Shown here: positions 1 through 12,346 of the stretch, one piece after another
Numbering within the stretch: the stretch's first letter is position 1
Layout: every line of letters begins with the position of its first letter
Assembly (NCBI GenBank): GCA_022661535.1
Contig: JAKULF010000005.1
Coordinates: 5,332,001-5,396,000, forward strand
From: Eutypa lata
Taxonomy: Eukaryota; Ascomycota; Sordariomycetes; Xylariales; Diatrypaceae
DNA length: 64,000 bases
Direction of reading: 5' to 3'
Notes under the pieces: model-generated
Told to the model about the DNA's origin: nothing
Seen by the model: only the letters and a program-made list of their open reading frames with translations
Database searches by the model: none
Translations under genes and position numbers: made by a program

Positions 1-3000
1 TGGTGGCAGCCCGGAAATGGCTCGTCCATTATGGAACAGAGGAGCGAGGTCGATGCTAACGTTCTCCTGGTAGAGCCTACCAAACGAAGACAGGAGAGAC
101 ACAGTGCTGTCACTGTTGCGGGTCTGCGATGTGATATAATTGCAGGGTCGCTTGCATGCGCTGCAGATCTGCCGCAGTGGTCCAGCAAGGGTCGAGTGGG
201 GGCCGATCTCCAGGAACAGATCACTCTCACCGCTAAGCCCAAGCAGGTGAGTGACGGCAGAACTGAACCGAACTGGGGAAACGAGGTTGGTTCCCCAATA
301 ATCTGAGGAGAACGTCTCCGGGTCGTCGATAGTTCTACCAGTGACACTCGATACGAACAAAGCACGAGGTCGGCTCGGTAAGTCTGCTCGGGAGAAGTCC
401 TCTTGTTTCAACAGATGCAAATAATTGTCTTTTGCCAAAGTCATGTGTGCTTTAGGCGCGCATGTTAGCCGTATTTATCATCCATCGCTGGTCGTACAGG
501 TTAACTCACAGGAATGGTAAGCCACATCAACTTTTAAGGTGCGGGCAAAAGTCCCCGGCTTGAGTTGGTTCACCAGCAAAACAGCCTTCTCGATGCTCTC
601 GCGGTCACCAGAGATGGTCGTGCTCTCCGGGCTGTTCTCGCAGGCCAGGGTGACGCGGTCGGACAGGATACCCGAGAGCTGATCTTCTCCGAGGCCGACG
701 GCCGCCATAGCCCCAGTCGCAGCTCCGTCTTTGACGACGAACCCTCGGTAGTACGCCGCGGTGATGGCGAACTCGAGGGATATGTAGCCGGCAGCATACG
801 CGGCAGCTATCTCACCGCTGGAGTGCCCTACAACAGCATCCGGAACGACGCCTACTTTCTCAAACCGGTGAAGGATTGCAATTTGCAGCGCTGTGCATAG
901 GGGTTGTGCCAGCTCGGCCTTGTTGATCTCGCTAGCTTCCCCGAGCTTCTGGAGTTCGGCTGATTTGTCGTGGCGTTAGCTAACTAAATAGCTTAAGTTA
1001 CCAGGGTGAGAGAGAGGTCGTAACTTACACAGTATTGTCCATGCTGGTGGGTGCTTCAGGCCGTGTAGGATTGTGTCCATACGCGCAATGTCTTTGAGGA
1101 ATTGCCTATCCGTCAGGAGCTCCCTTCCCATCCCAGCCCATTGGGCACCTTGACCGCTGAATATCATGATCACCTTGCGGTCAGATAATTTAGAAGGGCC
1201 TTTCACCGCACTCGAAGTCTCAATGATCTTCCCAGGCTGCACGATTGCGAAAGCCTTGTGCGGCAGACGCTCCCGGCAAACTGCCCGCGTGTATGCGATG
1301 TCTGAGGTGTCATCTGGATGTTTCAAAGCATACTTCTTGTGCAGTTCAACTTGCCGGTCAAGAGACGGTTGGGTATTGGCAGAGAAGACGATGAGTTCGG
1401 GATGTGATGCTTGGTCTTGTACTACTGCGTCACGCTCCGGCGAAAAAGAGTCTAGTATAACCTAGTAATCGTTAGCGACTCAGATGAATGGATAAATATA
1501 AGACTAAAGTAGCCATGTAAGTCTATATTGTTACTTGGAAAATCACTTACATGTGCATTAGAGCCACCAATACCGAAAGAATTCACACTGATTCTTGCTG
1601 CTCTACCCTCGGGAAAAGGGGTCGGCTTGATTGGCACGGTGAGCTTCTTCTCCTCGAATGGAACTAGCGCAGAAGACTCCGTCAGCGTCGCTACCTAGCT
1701 AATTGGCTGGAAGACAACCAATGACTTACTCTTCGGGTTCGGATTGTTATACTTGATATTTGGCGGGATAATCCTATGCTCTAAAGCGAGGACGGCTTTG
1801 ATAACGCTGGTAAGGCCTGCGGAGCCCTCAGTATGGCCTACGTTTGGCTTAACAGAACCGATATAGACCCCTTGCGTTCCAAAGACATTTCCGATTGCTG
1901 TGGTCTCGATAGGATCACCGGTTGCAGTTCCGGTTCCATGGCACTGGGATAAGTATATAAGTTATCAGCTACAACAAGTATTGCATGCATGAAAAGGCTA
2001 TACATACCTCAACGAACGAGGTGTCCGAGGGATCCAGTCCAGCGTCAGCATATACTTTTCTGATTAATGCTTCTTGAGTCTCCGCGCGGGGGACCAACAG
2101 CCCGTTGCTCCTCCCATCGCTATTAGTACCCGAACCACGGATGATAGCTCTGATGGGGTTACCATCACGAAGTGCATGGTCCAAACGCTTGATATATAAA
2201 CCTACGATACCATCGGCTCGGGCAAAGCCATCGGCACTCGCATCAAATGTTTTGCATGAACCTTCTGGTGAAAGTACGCCCTCTGAAGTCATGGCAGCCG
2301 AAGTGGCAGGGCCCATTATCAAGTTTGCGCCTGCGACAATAGCTCCGGTAGAGTCACCAGCGCACAAGTCCCTACATGCGTTCTGCAATGCCATGAGAGA
2401 TGCAGAACAAGCCGTCTTGACGACCAAGCTGAATCACAAACAGACATTAGTTGGAAATCTATGCTGTAGCAACGAAGCATATCACGTACCTCGGCCCGCG
2501 GAGGTCATATTCATAAGAAACACGGTTGGCCATCATGTAATCACCAGAGCCAGTCACGGTATAATTGCCAGTATTCTGGGGTTCCTTGCTGCGGTATTGT
2601 ATCCAATCGTCCCCGAATGTCCCGACGTAGCACCCAATGGGCTGCCCTCGATATGTCACTTCCGCTGCATCTTCGAAACACTCGCGTGTAACCTCGAGGA
2701 GGAGCCGTTGTTGGGGATCGCACTTTTCTAGCTCCTGCTTCGTCATGGAGAAAAAGGAGGGGTCGAAACGGGAGAGGTCCTCGTCGAGGAAATATCCGTG
2801 CTTAGTCTTTATACTTTCTTTATCGCCTAGCGAATCACCGAAGCCTTCTGCGTTGTACCGGCCACTAGGGATTTTGCTACGGGCATCACGGCCGTTCGCA
2901 ATAAGATCCCAGAAATCATCGCCATTACGAACCCCACCAGGCAATCGCATAGCGATTCCACAGATGGCGATCGGGCAAGCCCTAACGGTTTCATTATCGT

Positions 3001-3196
3001 TATCACTCAGAGCAATTTCCAGCCTTGTCGGCTCTAGCGAGGTAAAATCAGTAGTAGGTGTGAGCTGGTCTGGCAGGGATTCGGCCAAGCTAGAAGGGGA
3101 ACAAAATTGAGCATCAGAGTTGAAGCCGTTGAGGTCTTCTGGCTTGTTGGGCCCGGCCTCCTCTCTAGAGAAGCCAGCCAACATCGTGTTAGACAT
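1..3196 (-). CDS. Highly reducing polyketide synthase, N-terminal part (KS-AT), truncated by the left edge
   Basis: Exons (minus strand): 3196-2490, 2428-2008, 1943-1730, 1663-1551, 1461-1029, 959-510, 449-1; the phases agree through 929 codons. The ketosynthase starts near residue 75 ([14 protein letters not shown]). It has the active cysteine in KTACSAS (about C243), the first histidine in [11 protein letters not shown] (about H378) and the second in KPNVGH (about H413). The KTACSAS form, with K rather than D, is usual in fungal reducing PKSs. The acyltransferase has [10 protein letters not shown] (about 588) and the nucleophile serine in GHSSGE (about S676), and closes with [14 protein letters not shown]. 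The dehydratase, reductase and carrier domains expected of the family would lie left of the window. I chose ATG at 3196; an open frame continues 57 nt upstream but starts with GTG. The visible catalytic residues are intact. It is divergent from the methyltransferase gene, so both are probably part of one metabolite cluster. Product unknown. Confidence 0.95.
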
Positions 3197-3497
3197 ATTG
3201 GAAATACTGTGGTCTGGAATCTGGCGATCTGCGTTACAAGACGCACAGTTCACCTAGATATTAAATATTGCCTCGTCTCGCGATTGACGAGTAGAGTGAC
3301 GTACCGAGCTCAAGCTCCCACACGGCTCATGGTTGAGGGGTATAGAACCGAGAGACCCGGGAGTTTGGGAAGGGGGCTCATGCGGTTGCAGCACATGAAC
3401 TGTGACATGCAGCTCATATGCGGATAATAGTAATACGTCCCCATATTGCCAAGGGAAACTTGTACGTTTGATAACGTGAGATATCTAACCGTTTGAT

Positions 3498-3516
3498 GGC
3501 CGCGGCTCCCGCGGCC
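3498..3516. promoter_or_regulatory. GC-rich inverted repeat with CGG-N3-CCG core
   Basis: Two perfect 8-bp arms (GGCCGCGG / CCGCGGCC) flank the spacer CTC. The core reads CGGCTCCCG, that is inverted CGG triplets separated by 3 bp, which is the layout bound by dimeric fungal Zn2Cys6 regulators. It lies about 300 bp upstream of the PKS start. The regulator is not in the window; binding is inferred from the pattern only. Confidence 0.5.
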
Positions 3517-3519
3517 AAA

Positions 3520-3537
3520 TACTAGAGGCCTCTAGTA
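3520..3537. promoter_or_regulatory. Perfect 18-bp palindrome in the PKS promoter
   Basis: TACTAGAGGCCTCTAGTA is a perfect palindrome of 18 bp, only 3 bp from the GC-rich inverted repeat to its left. It could be a second regulator site or a cruciform/hairpin. No known factor is assigned. Confidence 0.4.
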
Positions 3538-4629
3538 CCTAGAATAGTATAAACAGCCTCAGAGCTAGTGGTGATAGATAAAACGAGCCATTCCTGTTTC
3601 CGTCACCTTGTCCGAATTCAGACCTCGTGGCTGTGGGGAGACATTGGAACTATTGCTCCATTTATGCAATTAGCTCTCAAAAAAGAAATAAAAAGACAAG
3701 GACAAGGTCCACATCCCGGTCCGACAAGGGAACACGTTGGGCACGCCGTTCACCTGGCCGACTAAGTCGGTTTAGTGTGAGGGAAGACGGCAGGTAACGG
3801 GTCCCCTGTTTTTCCATATCTTGTCGTGCTAGCCGTCGTCACCACACACCACCATGCCGGGTTGCATAATGAGCTGACGGAACCCAGTAATTCGGTCTGA
3901 ACGAGGATCGCCATACGTGGGAGAGGTCAGTTCGTGAGGAGTTATCAGGCCATCAAGTTGCATGACCGAATAACCCCTCACACAGATCGTCGTCATAATG
4001 ACCTACGATCCATGGAACGGCGTTTCTTTAAAAAGCTTTTAAGACATCCTAACTAGGTAGAAGATATCGAACGGACATAGCGTATCCTCACAAACGACAT
4101 GTGCGGTACGTGCCGACCCAGAAGACCCAACTGCTTAGTATTACGGGCCAATCACAGGGGGTCGAGGCGGCGTATCCTTGCGATGTTCATTGGTTCAGCC
4201 TTGCTCCATCCGGCAAGTACTTTTGCTGTACGGCAATAATATGTGACCGTAATATGTACGCGTCCCTTGATAACACGTGGGGTTGGGTTTCTGTAGTGGA
4301 TCAAGCAAACAACGACGAAATGCAAGAGAGAAACGTGCAATCAAGGGCATATGGACACTAAAACCCCAGATTCCCGCAAGCGTCAGTTGAAACTTGCCTA
4401 CTAAACACCAACTTCCCACACATGGCCAATGCGACCTCCGATGTTGCTTAAGTCCGATGGACGCAGCAAGACCCCGTGACAGAGCTGGGGCCGCCGCGGC
4501 TTATTCCTCGACCCCCCCAACTCCCGAAAGAAGCTCGCTTTCCGGGCCGATCCCCCGACCAAACACAGAGAATCCGGCCCAGTCCAAGTCCAAGTCCAAG
4601 TCTTCAGAGAGTATTGCCGATGGCCCTAG

Positions 4630-6505
4630 CTCACCAACGAGGCTCAGACCTCACTCCACCGTGCGACGCCGCTGCCCATTTTGATTGCTCCTAGGAGACC
4701 GCTCTCTAACAAGCCGCAGCACCACCCATATGGCCATGCAGCCACCTCTTCCTCAAGCAACGTGTGGAAGCATTTCGGCCCGGACGATTCAGATGACTCC
4801 GCAACGGATGATACCTCGGCCAGGTGGGTGAACTTTCCTATTCCACACGCATGCAGTAGTACACGTGTAGACTTGGCATGGTTTCATTAACGCGGTTCGG
4901 TATGCAGGCCTTCGAAGTATGCTTCAAAGTCAACAAACAAACTCCAATCTTTCATTCGGAAAATTGGCCGCAGTGCCCAGAAAGGTGAGTCTCCCTCCAA
5001 GACAAGGGACTGGGTAGGGTAGGCCTGCTGATCGTGTTTCTTAGGGGAATATCTCCTGCCCAGCAACATTGTAAGGATACGAAAACACCTAGACTACTTA
5101 GGTATTTGCCGCTAATAAGCACATGATATATGTAGCAAGAAAAACGGAGAATCAGTAAGGACTTCCCTGTCATTAACGTCTTGGAATCTTTGCTAATGAT
5201 CACAAGATCTTGTCCATCAACTATGCTTGACCGTCGTAAGTGTCTCCCATGATTCCTCATGATACCCTTTTCACCGTGTTCCGGATAAGCATCTCTCGGT
5301 CACAGGGGCCATTACCCCCTCAAGCATGCTTCGGGATACCTAAATCGTTGTTATACTATCTAGCAAAAGAAATAATTTACTAAGCCTGTTGCAGCATAAT
5401 CAGATGCTTTATCTAGCGCCCCTCGTGGCTCCACGCCGAGTCCTCGATATTGGCACAGGTGAGAGACCGAGAGACCCCCCTAGTTCACTTATGACGAAAT
5501 AAACTACCCTCGGCTATTTGACGATAAGGAATGTCGTCAAAGATAGACATCAAATCCAACAAGCCTAAGAGTCATGGGCTACTCATGTCCGTAAGACTTT
5601 AGTTGGTATCACTAGCTAACCTGGATTTGGGAATAGGGACTGGGGTATGGGCAATAGACTTTGCAAATCAACACCCAAAGAGCGAAGTTCTTGGAATTGA
5701 CGTGAATCCTATCGAACCGGAAATTCCCGTACCCCCCAATTGCTTCTTCAAGACCGCAGATGCCGAAGACGATTGGGCTTTTGCCGGGAACAAACCGTTC
5801 GATTACGTCCACGTTCGATCATTAGGCGTGGCGATAGACCATCAACACCTCTTTAAGCAAATCTATGGTCACCTTGCCCCAGGTGGGTTCGCCGAGTTTC
5901 AAGAATGGACAATCAAACTTGACTCGGCGGATCGCTCTCTCGAGGGCACCCAATTAGACAAATGGAACCGTCTGGTATTGAAAGGTGAGCCATTACTTTC
6001 TACTATAGCGCTATCGAGATGATGCTAACTTCATATCAGGTATCCTGAAGTTGGGGAAAGACCCGGGACTGATAACCAGATACAAGGACTTGCTACCAAG
6101 GGCAGGTTTCGAGCAAGTCATTGAGAGAAAATATGCAGTGCCGGTAAATCCCTGGGCGCCAGGAAAGCAATCCAGAACGATGGGCGAGATGAACAAAGCC
6201 AATATACTCGCATCGATGCCTCCACTGTCCATGGTGATACTCCCCAAGGGCTTAGGAGTGAGTAGCATTATAGCCCCCTCCCCCTCTCTTACCTTTAGTT
6301 CGTGTATAACAATTCTCAATCAGGGTTCTTCTGGGACTACCATCTCCGACACCGTTGATGAAGATGTAAATCTCCCCTCTTTCTTAGGAATGACAATTAC
6401 TAATTGTGCACGTCACAGTGGTCGGTCAATGACGTCGAAGACCTCCTTATCGGCGTAAGAAGGGATCTTGAGAATACGAACATTCACGCGTTCATGACAC
6501 TGTAA
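4630..6505 (+). CDS. LaeA/UMTA-like SAM-dependent methyltransferase (5' end unresolved)
   Basis: Exons: (open from 4630)-4823, 4908-4984, 5045-5070, 5136-5154, 5207-5235, 5395-5458, 5637-5984, 6040-6257, 6419-6505; phases agree throughout. The spliced frame gives YLLPSNI, an INLVHQL...LYLAPL stretch, SAM motif I VLDIGTGTGVWAIDFA, the acidic motif II region LGIDVNP, DDWAF...FDYVHVRSL, and HLAPGGFAEFQEW. It ends with WSVNDVEDLL...NIHAFMTL, as in fungal LaeA-like (UMTA) methyltransferases. The first recognised exon has no ATG, so a further 5' exon must exist; the ATG at 4457 opens a Ser/Pro-rich frame but I could not join it in phase. The interval 6258-6418 is read as one 161-nt intron; splitting it to include a 14-codon exon (about 6325-6366) is also splice-compatible. 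Role: a tailoring or regulatory methyltransferase for the adjacent PKS; this is inference from position. Confidence 0.85.
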
Positions 6506-9301
6506 GGTTGATCGCCTCTTATATTGTCTACTCTCCGGCTAACATAGACTAGGATGACTGTGTTTTGTCAAAAGCCACGAAACACGCCACCGACTACGAT
6601 ATTGCATGACATAGACAGAAGAAAGTTACATGAACATATGCATCCAATGTCATTTGAGTAGACTGTGGTGTATCGAAGCCACGGTACCTACAGGGCAAGA
6701 CCTTAGACTTAACACGCTTTTTAGAAATAACACCAGTCACTTCCGAATTTCACTCTAGTTATGAGCTACGTGGTGCCTTGTAAATGGTCACTTAATTCAA
6801 CGTTTTCCTCGATAGTACTAGTTTCCAACCTCGCGAAGACTAAGCCCGTGTGTGCGTGCTATCAGCCACCATTACATTCTTGGCGACTGAACTCCATGAA
6901 GAAATATAGAGCTTTCTAATACTGTTTCCTCGCCCCTTTGTGACATAGATTATCTAAGTATTCCTATGTCATCTAGTATACGTGATTGATAACGCCTCAA
7001 CGACATTTGCAGCATGCTTATAGAAATACCACTCGTGTTCCCATGCCTTAAGGAACCTGAGTATATTCAAGCATATACGATATAAATTTCTAGCTCACTC
7101 TTATGTAGCTCCAACTCGGAGGCCACTTGACATTACACACAGTCCCTTTCACCAAGTGGTTTCTAATCAATTGCTTTGCACTGGGACGTGTTTGTGGCAA
7201 AACAACCACTTTGACGTTACCACGAAATTTCGCTGACAACCTTGCCCATCAAATCCATCCATTTTTACCTTAGCCACTTCGTTAAAAGAACTACTAAACC
7301 AGAAACTCACCAATTGCACCAGATACCCCCTTCCAACAACGCCAGCGCTGGAGCTAAATACCTTCTTTACGCTTAAACCATTGGATTTCTCATAACCCCC
7401 CTAATATATACCATCGTCAGCCTCCGTGTATCTTACGACAATTCTTGGCTAGATGGCCACCCCGATCTACTTGAAACAAAGTATCTCGATCGACGTGTTC
7501 CAAGCAAGTTAATCACCACCATAGTATCGAAGTTATGACTTTGGCATCCTTCCTCTTCACGACTCCGAAATCATCATAAACTCGAATTATTGTAGCTGTT
7601 AAATCACCGCAGAACATTTCCCCTATTCTGGTCCTCTAGTCAAGTGCGCCATCATAACCACGGTATCGGAGGGAATTGACGAACCTCGTGGACCCGGGCC
7701 AGACCTTTTTCTAAAACCTTTCCTAGCTATATATAACTAACGGCAGTGGCTACAGAAAGACCTATGCTTAACGGGACTTCTGATAGTGGAAATTTTTTCA
7801 AGAACTGTCTTTTACTTAGTCCAGTAGCTTGTTTGCACATTGAGTACGTAACGTTCATATCCTTCCCTTTCAATGCCTAAGGAGTTTGTTGGATGGCGGG
7901 AAGAATAGCAAACAAACATTTAAATACAATGACATTAGAATCCAACGATTGATGCTCACTGATCGTCCTATCCACACGATCCCTTAGGTGGTGATAGCCT
8001 AGAATCTGTTCACGACTTCGTTAATCGGTGTTATGGCTTGGCACTATACACGGACAGTTCCACATGCTACCATGTGCAACATGAGCCCTCATTTTCCGGT
8101 GATTAACACCTAGGCAAGGGGCGAAGGGACTAATGCATTTTAGAATGAACACTGAGACTTCGAACATACTGGCAAGATGTGGTATGTCACTTGCTATGAT
8201 GTGTAAGATCACGTAACTTGTCCAATGATATGCTGTAGTAAAACCACTGAGGGTATTCTCTTCTATCACCACCCCCCCATAGCTCTCCCAAATGCCCCCG
8301 AGAACATCATGTGGCAAAGATACAAGCACCTTTCATAGATATTACACTGTTCAAGATAGTCTTACAGTCTTAACTGGGTATTCTTTCGGACTACGTACTT
8401 TACGAAGCTACGTACGTCTACTGGTTCCCTGAATGCGGTATCTGCCTTCTAAGAGACCCGGGAAATTCCTAGATGAGAAGTGAATCTATCTAGCTTTTAA
8501 CAGCTACAATGATTTTGTGATTACTGTATCCCACGTTAACATATAACCTTAGCGAATAAGTTAGAGTATTGTAGATTAAGACTGTGCTATGAAAGGAATG
8601 AGGCCCAGTAGTAGCACTGCATTTCCAGATTTTCTGGTGGACATGTGGAACCTCTGCTCTGCTCATGTTCAAGCTGTAAGCTTGATAGACATTCATCATA
8701 AAGAATACGTGCTACCATACCTTATCAAAGAATGAGAGGATAGAGACGTTATTCTCTCACCTGAAGTGGCATCTCCCAAGATGTATGGATGGTCGTAACT
8801 TGCTACAAGAATAGGGGCTCCACGTAAGGGAGATGTGCGATTCCTAAAGCATATATGTGTATATGGCAATATCATAAGCTATTAAAGAGCGCTTGCCTAC
8901 TTGAGTACCCAAGTAGTCATGGGTTTACTGAGTATTGAACTTGAATACCAAGTATTTACTTAAGTTTAATGCGAGAACATTAAAGCCCGTACTACATACG
9001 TACGTAGAGTGGTTTATTTATTAATCGACTTGTGATGCTAGCGAACCTTTGCAATAAACGGGGTATGTATCTGTCGGGAAAAGTTCGGCTCGCCTCAGGC
9101 CCTAAGTTAAGGTAGTGGATGGTGGGGTTGACATCATTGCTTGCTGCTGGGAAATTCTTCTGAAAGATTTGCCCCGCCAAAAAGGTGGATTCTATTAAAC
9201 AGATATCTCACCCTCGTTCAAGACTACATGATACGTAGTAGAGCCTTCTAAAGGACATACCAGAAGACAAAAAAAGAAGCTTCTTAGGCATCACAACAAT
9301 C
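6506..9301. other. Gene-free interval, 2.8 kb
   Basis: No ORF here resembles a protein family. The base composition is moderately AT-rich, with scattered TACGTA-type words near 8990-9005 and short AAGTA-like words near 8890-8970. No terminal repeats, tRNA or transposase remnants were recognised. It separates the metabolite gene pair from the conserved DRG1 gene and may mark the right border of the cluster. Confidence 0.5.
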
Positions 9302-10818
9302 ATGTCGACTACAGTAGATAAGGTGAGCTAGTGAAACCTCAACTATGGAAAGTAAATGACTGGACACGAGGCTAACAGGTTCACAGATCAAGGAGATCGA
9401 GGCCGAAGTAAGTAGACTGTGCTGTCCTTATGAGTGACCATACCCAGGCATATATGACTAATCTATCAATAGATGGCCCGAACTCAAAAGAACAAGGCAA
9501 CGTCTTTTCATCTTGGTCAGCTGAAAGCCAAGTTAGCAAAGCTGAAGCGAGAGCTTCTGACCCCATCGTCTAGCGGCGGTGGCGGTGGTGCTGGCTTCGA
9601 TGTTGCTAGGACTGGTGTTGCTAGTATTGGATTCATCGGCTTTCCATCGGTGGGAAAGAGTACTCTGATGACTAGATTGACTGGCCAGCACTCCGAAGCA
9701 GCTGCTTATGAGTTCACGACCTTAACATCAGTACCTGGTCAGGTTATGTACAATGGTAACTACCCCCGATGCTTCAAAGCTACACACAAGGCAGCCCCGG
9801 CCGTATCAGACTCCTTTACTAACAGTACCTCATTTAGGTGCCCCTTTACAAATGATTGACCTTCCTGGTATTATCGAGGGTGCTAAGGATGGTCGAGGAC
9901 GTGGTCGTCAGGTCATTGCCGTTGCCAAGACTTGTCATCTTATTTTCATCGTATTAGATGTTAACAAACCCTTGACGGACAAAAGAGTCATAGAATCCGA
10001 ATTGGAAGGTTTCGGAATCCGTATCAACAAAGAACCTCCTAACATCACGTTCAAGAAGAAGGACAAGGGCGGGTTGAACATTACTAACACTGTGCCGCTT
10101 ACCCACATTGATCACGACGAAATCAAGGCTGTGATGAGCGAATACCGCATCAATTCCGCGGATATTGCCATCCGCTGCGATGCCACGGTAGATGATCTGA
10201 TTGACATCCTAGAAGCAAAGAGCCGTAGCTATATACCCGTTCTTTACGTCCTTAACAAGATGGACTCTATCAGCATAGAGGAGCTCGATCTGCTATACCG
10301 AATTCCGAATGCAGTGCCCATCAGTTCGGAGCACGGATGGAACGTTGATGAATTGATGGAGGCTATGTACGTCTTGATTGCATCCCATATTCCGAATCCA
10401 GCCCTCGATACACACACAACTAACTGAATTTCGGCTCTAGGTGGGATAAACTGAAGTTGGTCCGAGTCTATACTAAGCCAAAAGGGAAGATGCCAGACTA
10501 TTCCTCACCTGTTGTGCTCCGTTCAACAAGGTGTACGGTTGAAGACTTCGTAAGCATACCCGTCGGGGATTTGATGTTTGAAGATGACAACAATGCTAAC
10601 CACCCCAACCAGTGCAACGCAATCCATCGGAGTATTCTTGAGCAATTCAAAACAGCAGTTGTCTACGGAAAATCCGTCAAGCATCAACCGCAGCGTGTAG
10701 GCCTTGCTCACGAGCTTGCCGATGAGGATATTGGTAAAATCTAAAATACCCGCAGCTTTTTTACCAGATATTGTGTTGTTACTAACTTCGCAATCTAGTC
10801 ACGATCATGAAGAGATAA
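9302..10818 (+). CDS. RBG1: Developmentally regulated GTP-binding protein 1 (DRG1/Rbg1)
   Basis: Seven exons: 9302-9322, 9387-9407, 9473-9755, 9838-10366, 10441-10549, 10613-10733, 10799-10818, giving 367 aa, the family's usual size. The order is an N-terminal helix rich in K and L ([15 protein letters not shown]), a Gly run, the P-loop GFPSVGKS (about 70-77), G3 DLPG, G4 NKMD, and the C-terminal TGS domain ([14 protein letters not shown] to KHQPQRVG), ending DIVTIMKR. DRG1 is a cytosolic OBG-class GTPase that associates with translating ribosomes together with a DFRP partner (Tma46 in yeast). The first two exons are only 21 nt each, and the intron in the TGS region restores the family sequence TVEDFCNAIH. 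Start ATG follows from the conserved MSTTVDKIKEIEAEMARTQK beginning. Function is firm. Confidence 0.97.
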
Positions 10819-12313
10819 GTAGCATCATTTCTGGATGTTGACTGAGAGCCCAACTGTTTTGAAGGTCTCTAGCATGGGTAATCTAGATTGCTATATGCAA
10901 TCTTGCGATGCAGAACGACACCGGAGTCACGGGTCGGTCCCGATGCCGCGACGTATTGTACGACGGGAAACTTGTAACTACTCAATCATCATCGCCAATA
11001 CAGAAACAGACGGGCGATTGCAGAAGCATCCACGACCCGCGACTGCTTGCCATCTAGTAGCACGAATAGACGAAGATGGGCGGCAACCATAGCCGACATA
11101 ACACACAGTTTGTCTAAAGCACGTAATTCGTGATGGGCTCTTGAAAAGGAGGCAGAGGGTTAGCGTTAGAAGATGAATAGGGGGTACCAATGATAAAGAG
11201 GTTTTGTTCGTATTTAGCAGCGACAACTTAGATGAAATAGCAAGTATACGCTAAGCATCAATTGTCCAATTCCAATGTAATTACACGATGCAACTTGGTT
11301 ATTTCCAATTGCGGGTATTCTTCTGCAATATGGGATTATTACCTCCAAGGATCTCGACACTGCCGGCTTCCCCACTGAAAAGATTCTCATTGGGACAGGG
11401 AAAGCTGAAGTGAAGCTTGATTGAATCCAGCACAAGGGGTAGTAGCACTGGACTGGACAGGACAGCATCAGTAATGCCTCTTGCATGCATAGCCGAAAGG
11501 TCCTCGTTCGTGCGGCCACGAATCCGATGGAGATAAATGCGATGCAGAAGCGTGCGTTAGCACCCACACGGGAACGTCTTGACATACGCAGCGCTTATTA
11601 GCGCACTAGACCACTAGGCAGACCACTAGGTAGACCACTAGACCGTCAATCTTTCGTCCCATCTCAAGTCCACTAATTGACTTGAATATTCGGGTATGTA
11701 TGTAGTTACTTACCGACATCTCATACATATACACATACCTACATACATCCACATCTGAGCTAGTATGTAGGTACCTGCACATGCACACTAAGCTACCTAC
11801 CTACCTGCTACCTACCTGCTATCTGTACCTACAAGTATGTACGTACGTAGATGCGCCAAGAAAAAGAAGTTAAAATGAGCCAATGGTTGGGATCCTAGCA
11901 TCGATTGCTACACACATAGAGATACATAGTTAGATTTCTAGATGTCAGGATGTGTAGATATATTTGCATGTGAGGGTGAGTGATGGTGGGCCTTGAAATG
12001 ATAGACTACGTAATGTATATACTACATGTATGTATGTATGTACGTGTGTAGATATAAGATATTAGAGAATGCAGTAGGTACATATGTAGTGATGTATCTA
12101 CATACCTACCTAAGGCATACGTACTTCGTACATGCATGGTCCTACCCACGACGTTAACTATACTGCATAATACGTATAGTGTATAGAGCATACATACTTA
12201 TACAGGATCAATGTATGCATGTATTATAAAGGGTAGTACGAAAACTAATGCGGCCACCCTTTTTGCCGAGTCGCTTCTTGTTTAACATACAGGATACTCT
12301 ACCTACATATATG

Positions 12314-12346
12314 CATACATACATACATACATACATACATACATAC
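12314..12346. repeat. CATA tetranucleotide microsatellite
   Basis: About eight uninterrupted CATA units, inside a broader region of CTAC/CATA words from 12300 to 12430. Simple-sequence repeat; no coding role. Confidence 0.9.

Larger units (their letters stand above)
3197..4629. promoter_or_regulatory. Divergent promoter region between PKS and methyltransferase
   Basis: About 1.26-1.43 kb between the PKS start (minus) and the first recognised methyltransferase exon (plus). It must hold the promoters of both genes and the unresolved 5' exon of the methyltransferase (a Ser/Pro-rich ATG frame begins at 4457). Two neighbouring palindromes at 3498-3537 are the only clear structure. No convincing gene was seen; the short ORFs here (4101-4361, 4195-4419) resemble nothing I know. 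Confidence 0.6.

Noticed and set aside
1691..1729. 39-nt intron in the PKS KS region
   Set aside because: Too short; using the acceptor at 1664 gives a 66-nt intron with a perfect CTGAC branch site and restores the family sequence NPNPKIPFEEKKL.
6506..9301. Possible repeat-induced-mutation-degraded transposon
   Set aside because: The base composition is only moderately AT-rich and no terminal repeat or transposase-like frame was seen; a dinucleotide index would be needed.
11214..11585. 123-codon ATG ORF on the minus strand
   Set aside because: No family resemblance, no supporting context and many cysteines of random pattern; likely chance.
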